From Streptomyces sp. Y2F8-2 (lineage in GTDB: Bacteria; Actinomycetota; Actinomycetes; Streptomycetales; Streptomycetaceae), in NCBI RefSeq assembly GCF_014905555.1, contig NZ_BNGS01000007.1:372001-436000 (forward strand): a DNA stretch of 64,000 nucleotides, in the 5' to 3' direction. A program made the translations under genes and the position numbers. This document shows positions 60,388 to 64,000 of this stretch, piece after piece. The notes under the pieces are model-generated. The model was not told the origin of the DNA. It saw only the letters and a program-made list of their open reading frames with translations, and made no database searches. Each line of letters begins with the position of its first letter. The first letter of the stretch is position 1.

Positions 60388-60403
60388 AAACTAACAGCGC
60401 TAG
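60388..60403. promoter_or_regulatory. Candidate operator upstream of the acyl-CoA dehydrogenase
   Basis: AAACTA-ACAGCGC-TAG, 24 bp upstream of the ATG, shares its left arm and 7-bp spacing with the perfect inverted repeat before the aldehyde dehydrogenase operon (3176-3194). The right arm is shorter. Confidence 0.4.
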
Positions 60404-60512
60404 CCAGGGTTGGACGGGGCCGACGCTACGGCGCGGGTGCGCTCCCCGTCCAGTACCGGGCCGGGCCCACCCGGGCGACTCGTTGCCCGAGGACTGGGGG
60501 CGGGGCCGCCGG

Positions 60513-62114
60513 CTAGGCCGAGACGCGCGTGTCGGCGGCCTCGCGCGATGTCGGCACCGCCGCCGGCGGGGCCTCGCAGTGCATCACCCGCGGCAGCCTC
60601 ACTGCCATCAGGGCCCCCAGGAGCAACAGCCCCGCGCTCACCAGCAGCGTCACATGCAGGCCGTGCACGAAGGCGTCCCGTGCGGCATGGCGCAGTGCGG
60701 CGCCCCGCGCACCGCCCAGCCGGTCCGCCACCTCGTACGCCTCCCCCAGCGAGTGCCCCGCCGCCCGGGACGCCTCCGCCGGGACTCCGGGCACCGAGGA
60801 CAGCCCGGGCGCGTACGCCGCGTTCATCACGCTGCCCAGCAGCGCGATGCCGATGCCCGCGCCCAGCTGGTACGACGTCTCGCCGATCGCCGCCGCGCCA
60901 CCGGACTGCTCCTGCGGCGCCTCGCTCAGCATCGACTCGTACGCCGCGAACAGCGTGGTCTCCAGCCCGAAGCCCAGCAGGACGAAACCGGACAGCAGCA
61001 GTGCCGGGTCGTCCTCGCCGCCCATCGCCGTCAGCAGGAGCACCGCCGCGGCCGTGAGGCAGAAGCCGACGGCGACCATCCGGCGCGGACCGAACCGGTG
61101 CAGCAGGTGGGAGCCGACCAGGCCCGCCGCCATCGCCGCGAACGTCAGCGGCAGCAGCCTGAGGCCCGTCTGGAGCGGCGAGAGACGCAGCACCAGTTGC
61201 AGGTACTGCGCCGCTATCAGCTCCAGACCGACCAGCGCGAGCATCGCCAGCACGATGCACCCCACCGATGTGCTGAACGCCGGACGCGCGAACATCCTCA
61301 GGTCCACCAGGGGGTGTGCGCGGCGTCGCTGCCGCCGTACGAAGCCCACCAGCAGGGCCGCGCCCACGAGCAGCGGCAGCAGTGTGGCCGGGGCGATCGG
61401 CGGCTCACCGCCGCCGAGCCGCTTCACTCCGAGCACCAGCCCGAAGAGACCGCCCGCCGCCATGAGCGCACCGACCACGTCCCACGGGCCGTCCCGCTCC
61501 CCCCTCGACTCGGGCAGCAGCAGCCGTCCGACCGGCAGACTGACCAGCATCAGCGGGATGTTGATCAGGAAGACCGAACCCCACCAGAAGTGCTCGAGCA
61601 GGAAGCCGCCGAGCAGCGGACCGACCGCCGCCCCCACGGCGGCCACCGCGCTCCAGATGCCGATCGCCAGCGCCCGCTCGCGCCGGTCGGGGAACACCTG
61701 GCGCAGGATGGACAGCGTCGCCGGCATGATCATCGCGCCGCCCACACCGAGCAGCGCCCGCGCCGTGATCAGCACCTGGGCGTCCTGGGCGAGGGCGGCG
61801 ACACCGGAGGCGACGCCGAAGATTCCGTAGCCGAGCAGCAGGACGCGTCTGCGGCCGACCCGGTCGCCCAGCGTGCCGAACAGGATCAGCAGCGAGGCAC
61901 AGACGAGCGGGTAGGTGTCGACGATCCAGAGCAGTTCTATCGCGCCGGGCTTGAGGTCCTCGGTGACGGCGGGCATCGCCACGTGCAGCACGGTCGCGTC
62001 GAGGGCGACGAGCAGCAGGCTCACGCAGAGGACGACGAGCACGACCCAGCGGTTGGCACCGGCCCCGGCCGTCCTACGGCGCAGCCGAGCGGCGGCCGTG
62101 GTCGTCCCGGACAT
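60513..62114 (-). CDS. DHA2-type (14 TM) MFS drug exporter
   Basis: 533 residues, about 14 TM helices. LDATVLHVAMPAV (motif D1), GDRVGRRRVLLLGYGIFG (motif A) and the GPLLGGFLLEHFWWGSVFLINIP (motif C) block are classic QacA/SmvA-group features. It exports drugs with H+. ATG 62114 has GGGAGG about 7 nt upstream. No regulator gene is next to it; a perfect 12-bp palindrome lies 47 bp upstream of the start. Confidence 0.93.
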   Translation of the reverse strand: MSGTTTAAARLRRRTAGAGANRWVVLVVLCVSLLLVALDATVLHVAMPAVTEDLKPGAIELLWIVDTYPLVCASLLILFGTLGDRVGRRRVLLLGYGIFGVASGVAALAQDAQVLITARALLGVGGAMIMPATLSILRQVFPDRRERALAIGIWSAVAAVGAAVGPLLGGFLLEHFWWGSVFLINIPLMLVSLPVGRLLLPESRGERDGPWDVVGALMAAGGLFGLVLGVKRLGGGEPPIAPATLLPLLVGAALLVGFVRRQRRRAHPLVDLRMFARPAFSTSVGCIVLAMLALVGLELIAAQYLQLVLRLSPLQTGLRLLPLTFAAMAAGLVGSHLLHRFGPRRMVAVGFCLTAAAVLLLTAMGGEDDPALLLSGFVLLGFGLETTLFAAYESMLSEAPQEQSGGAAAIGETSYQLGAGIGIALLGSVMNAAYAPGLSSVPGVPAEASRAAGHSLGEAYEVADRLGGARGAALRHAARDAFVHGLHVTLLVSAGLLLLGALMAVRLPRVMHCEAPPAAVPTSREAADTRVSA

Positions 62115-62160
62115 GTACGTACCTCCCAGATGGTCCCTCGCTTCGGCGGATCCACGAGGT

Positions 62161-62172
62161 GGGGACGTCCCC
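62161..62172. promoter_or_regulatory. Palindrome upstream of the DHA2 exporter
   Basis: GGGGACGTCCCC is a perfect 12-bp palindrome in the promoter region of the exporter gene; a repressor site is plausible. Confidence 0.35.
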
Positions 62173-62372
62173 GCGGTAGCGGCCGGGAGGAGCGGTACTC
62201 CGGGCCCACGCAACGAAGCGAGTGAGTCGTCAGCGTACGCGAGTTCCCCCGGCTGTCGCGTGGCAGACCTCTCACGTTTTCCTGGGAGAGAGTGTGGTAT
62301 GTGCCACGCCTTCCCCGGTCCACCACGCGCGGATGACCGCTCCGGTTCCGTACGGCGCCGATAATCGAGCGC

Positions 62373-63545
62373 GTGACCGATCTTGCAACGCGCCCGGTGC
62401 CGCCCCCCACCGGCACCGTGCGCCGGGCCGCTCCCGCGCTCGCGGGGTACGCCGCCGTGCGTGCCCTGGGGCTCGTCGTGCTCGCCGTGTGGAGCGCGGC
62501 GCGCGGCACGAGCCCGCACACGCTGCTGAGCTCCCGTTGGGACTCGCTGTGGTACACCCGGGTCGCCGCTCTCGGTTACGGCTACGAGGTCCGTCTGCCG
62601 AACGGCGACGTGCACTCCAACCTCGCGTTCTTCCCGCTGCTGCCCTGGCTGGAGCGGCTCGGCGCGGCGCTCACCCCGTTGTCGTACGCCGATGCGGGCC
62701 TGGCCGTCTCGACGCTCGCCTCGCTCGCCGCGGCCTGGGGGATCTTCGCCGTCGCGGACCATGTGTACGGGCGCCGTGTCGGAGTGTGCGCGGTGCTGGT
62801 GTGGGCGGCGCTGCCGGTCGGCGTCGTGCAGTCGATGGCGTACAGCGAGTCCTTGTTCACGGCGCTCGCCGCCTGGGCGCTGTACGCGGTGCTCACGGAC
62901 CGTTGGGTGAGTGCGGGCGTGCTCGCGTCGCTGGCGGGCCTGACCCGTCCGGTCGGTGCGGCCGTGGTCGCGGCCGTGTGGGTGGCGGCGATCCGTTCGT
63001 ACGTGCGCGACCGGGGCACGTCGGCGGTGGACGGGCGGCCCGACGGCCCGGTCCGCCGGGCGCTGGGGATGCTCCTCGCCCCGCTCGGCGCCGCCGGGTA
63101 CGTCCTGTGGGTCGGTCACCGCACCGGCCGGGGCCCGCTCGGCTACCTCGACGTCCAGGCGGGCTGGCGCAACGGCTTCGACGGCGGCTACGCCTTCGCG
63201 CGCTTCGCCGCCGCCAAGTTCACCTCCCTGGCCTCGGTGCCGGCCGGCGTGGGCCTGGTGGCCGGGGTCGCGTTGATCGTCTGGTTGTACGTGGTGTGCG
63301 TACGGCAGGGCCAGCCGCTGCCGTTGCTCGTGTACACGGGCCTGGTCACGGCACTCGCGCTCGGCGCGGCAAGCTACTTCGGCTCGAAACCGCGCCTCCT
63401 GATGCCCGCCTTCCCCCTGCTGCTGCCCCTCGCCCGCGCTCTCGCCCGGGGACGGACATCGACGTCGGCGTCGGTGCTCGGCGGTGTCGCCGTGGCATCG
63501 GCCGTCTACGGAGCGTTGTGGCTGAACGGCTCCGGTCCCCCGTGA
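62373..63545 (+). CDS. PIG-V-like mannosyltransferase (GT-C membrane protein)
   Basis: 390 residues. About 9-10 TM helices, with SSRWDSLWYTRVAALGY after the first helix (WDxxxY, GT-C/PIG-V signature) and HSNLAFFPLLPWLERL, matching actinobacterial mannosyltransferases of the PIG-V superfamily. It adds mannose from a polyprenol-phosphate donor to lipid or protein at the membrane. GTG 62373 starts the family-length protein. It is divergent from the DHA2 exporter. Confidence 0.85.
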   Translation: MTDLATRPVPPPTGTVRRAAPALAGYAAVRALGLVVLAVWSAARGTSPHTLLSSRWDSLWYTRVAALGYGYEVRLPNGDVHSNLAFFPLLPWLERLGAALTPLSYADAGLAVSTLASLAAAWGIFAVADHVYGRRVGVCAVLVWAALPVGVVQSMAYSESLFTALAAWALYAVLTDRWVSAGVLASLAGLTRPVGAAVVAAVWVAAIRSYVRDRGTSAVDGRPDGPVRRALGMLLAPLGAAGYVLWVGHRTGRGPLGYLDVQAGWRNGFDGGYAFARFAAAKFTSLASVPAGVGLVAGVALIVWLYVVCVRQGQPLPLLVYTGLVTALALGAASYFGSKPRLLMPAFPLLLPLARALARGRTSTSASVLGGVAVASAVYGALWLNGSGPP

Positions 63546-63786
63546 TCCACTCCGCGACGGGCGGTGATCGGCCCGGGAATTGATCCCCGGCATTGGTGAA
63601 CGAATAGATAAGGGCCAATGAAACGTGGACCGCCCGAAGGTCAATGGAATTGAAGGCCACTCCTCGCAGCTCATTGCGGAATCCGTTGAAATAAACGCCC
63701 TGTTGAGAGGAATCCCACATCACATCGTCATCACAACCCCAGTGTTTCGGGCTGGTTCACAGCTCACCCGCTGTAACGTCGATTGA

Positions 63787-64000
63787 GTGCGTACCGAACG
63801 AAAGCTGAGCCGTTGGGAGCGGGTCTTCGCCCGGTTGGACCGCGAGCCGAGCCGACCGGCCCACATCGACGTGCCCAGGATGAGCCGGCACCGAGTTGTT
63901 CTCTTCTCGGCAACTCTGGCCTTCTACTTGGCGATCGTGTGGGCCGTCGTCGTCTCCTCCTGGCTGGTCCGGCTCGACTGGCAGGTCATGTTCTTCCGGC
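63787..64000 (+). CDS. PAP2-family phosphatase, N-terminal part (3' end outside window)
   Basis: GTG 63787 opens a frame that runs to the end (71 codons). The sequence RTERKLSRWERVFARLDREP then DVPRMSRHRVVLF and a TM helix (about 45-65) matches the N-terminus of actinobacterial phosphatidic-acid-phosphatase-like membrane proteins, as I recall them. The catalytic motifs lie beyond the window, so the family assignment rests on this N-terminus. The 241 bp upstream (63546-63786) is AT-richer and probably holds its promoter, but no clear elements were picked. Confidence 0.65.
   Translation, partial: MRTERKLSRWERVFARLDREPSRPAHIDVPRMSRHRVVLFSATLAFYLAIVWAVVVSSWLVRLDWQVMFFR

Noticed and set aside
60513..63674. 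1053-residue minus frame extending the DHA2 exporter upstream
   Set aside because: Exporter starts at 62114 with a good ribosome site; the extension is antisense to the mannosyltransferase gene.
1..64000. Search for tRNA, rRNA, insertion sequences, integrases, attachment sites
   Set aside because: No cloverleaf, rRNA block, transposase or integrase motif was found on either strand; composition is uniform.

Overview
The window is chromosomal DNA from a Streptomyces or a very close relative. GC is very high with strong G/C bias at third codon positions, GTG and TTG starts are common, operons are joined by ATGA/GTGA/TTGA overlaps, and many families are typical of the genus (SepF paralogue, DUF5925 AAA protein, streptogrisin protease, RskA/SigK pair, DUF4331 protein, GCDH-like dehydrogenase). 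It looks like a conserved chromosomal arm/core region: I see no prophage, integrase, insertion sequence, CRISPR array, rRNA or tRNA.

Layout. 0-9.8 kb: end of a DMT exporter, an aldehyde/alcohol dehydrogenase operon, an MFS exporter and a CitMHS-type citrate transporter separated by a 15-bp tandem repeat, a molybdopterin oxidoreductase with a TetR gene and palindromic operator, and a lipoprotein. 9.9-13.2 kb: homogentisate dioxygenase hmgA, a GntR/UTRA regulator and an orphan type ISP specificity-domain-like protein. 13.2-17.3 kb: TetR gene divergent from a two-gene drug ABC exporter, with two matching operators, then a class III CoA-transferase and a small conserved protein. 17.4-24.1 kb: ECF sigma/anti-sigma pair divergent from DUF4331, TPR-membrane and His-rich NicO metal-transporter genes; this is the best candidate for an under-described system. 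24.2-27.3 kb: Ser/Thr kinase, SGNH lipase, small membrane protein.

28-35.7 kb is a surface-polysaccharide locus: two GT2 glycosyltransferases, a NodB-type deacetylase and a 1213-residue flippase/GT-C-like fusion in one overlapping operon, facing a membrane-anchored GH39-like glycosidase. 35.9-43.6 kb is a housekeeping mosaic (AAA ATPase, DUF72, GntR, GNATs, DUF402, methyltransferase, a 44-residue small ORF, secreted lipase, MarR/cupin pair). 43.6-48.1 kb is an SOS-controlled mutagenesis operon (dnaE2 plus an ImuB-like Y-family protein) with two LexA-type boxes.

48.2-57.9 kb: small membrane protein, a slipin gene broken by one in-frame amber codon, a streptogrisin-type protease, DUF1684, then a monooxygenase / FAD protein / ABC permease operon with a divergent solute-binding lipoprotein but no ATPase gene, and a nitrate-sensor-like protein lacking its kinase. 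57.9-64 kb: a decayed DUF5685-like remnant with a hexamer repeat, sepF, a glutaryl-CoA-dehydrogenase-like gene, a DHA2 exporter, a PIG-V-like mannosyltransferase and the start of a PAP2 phosphatase. Several palindromic repeats resembling dispersed Streptomyces elements lie inside coding sequences.
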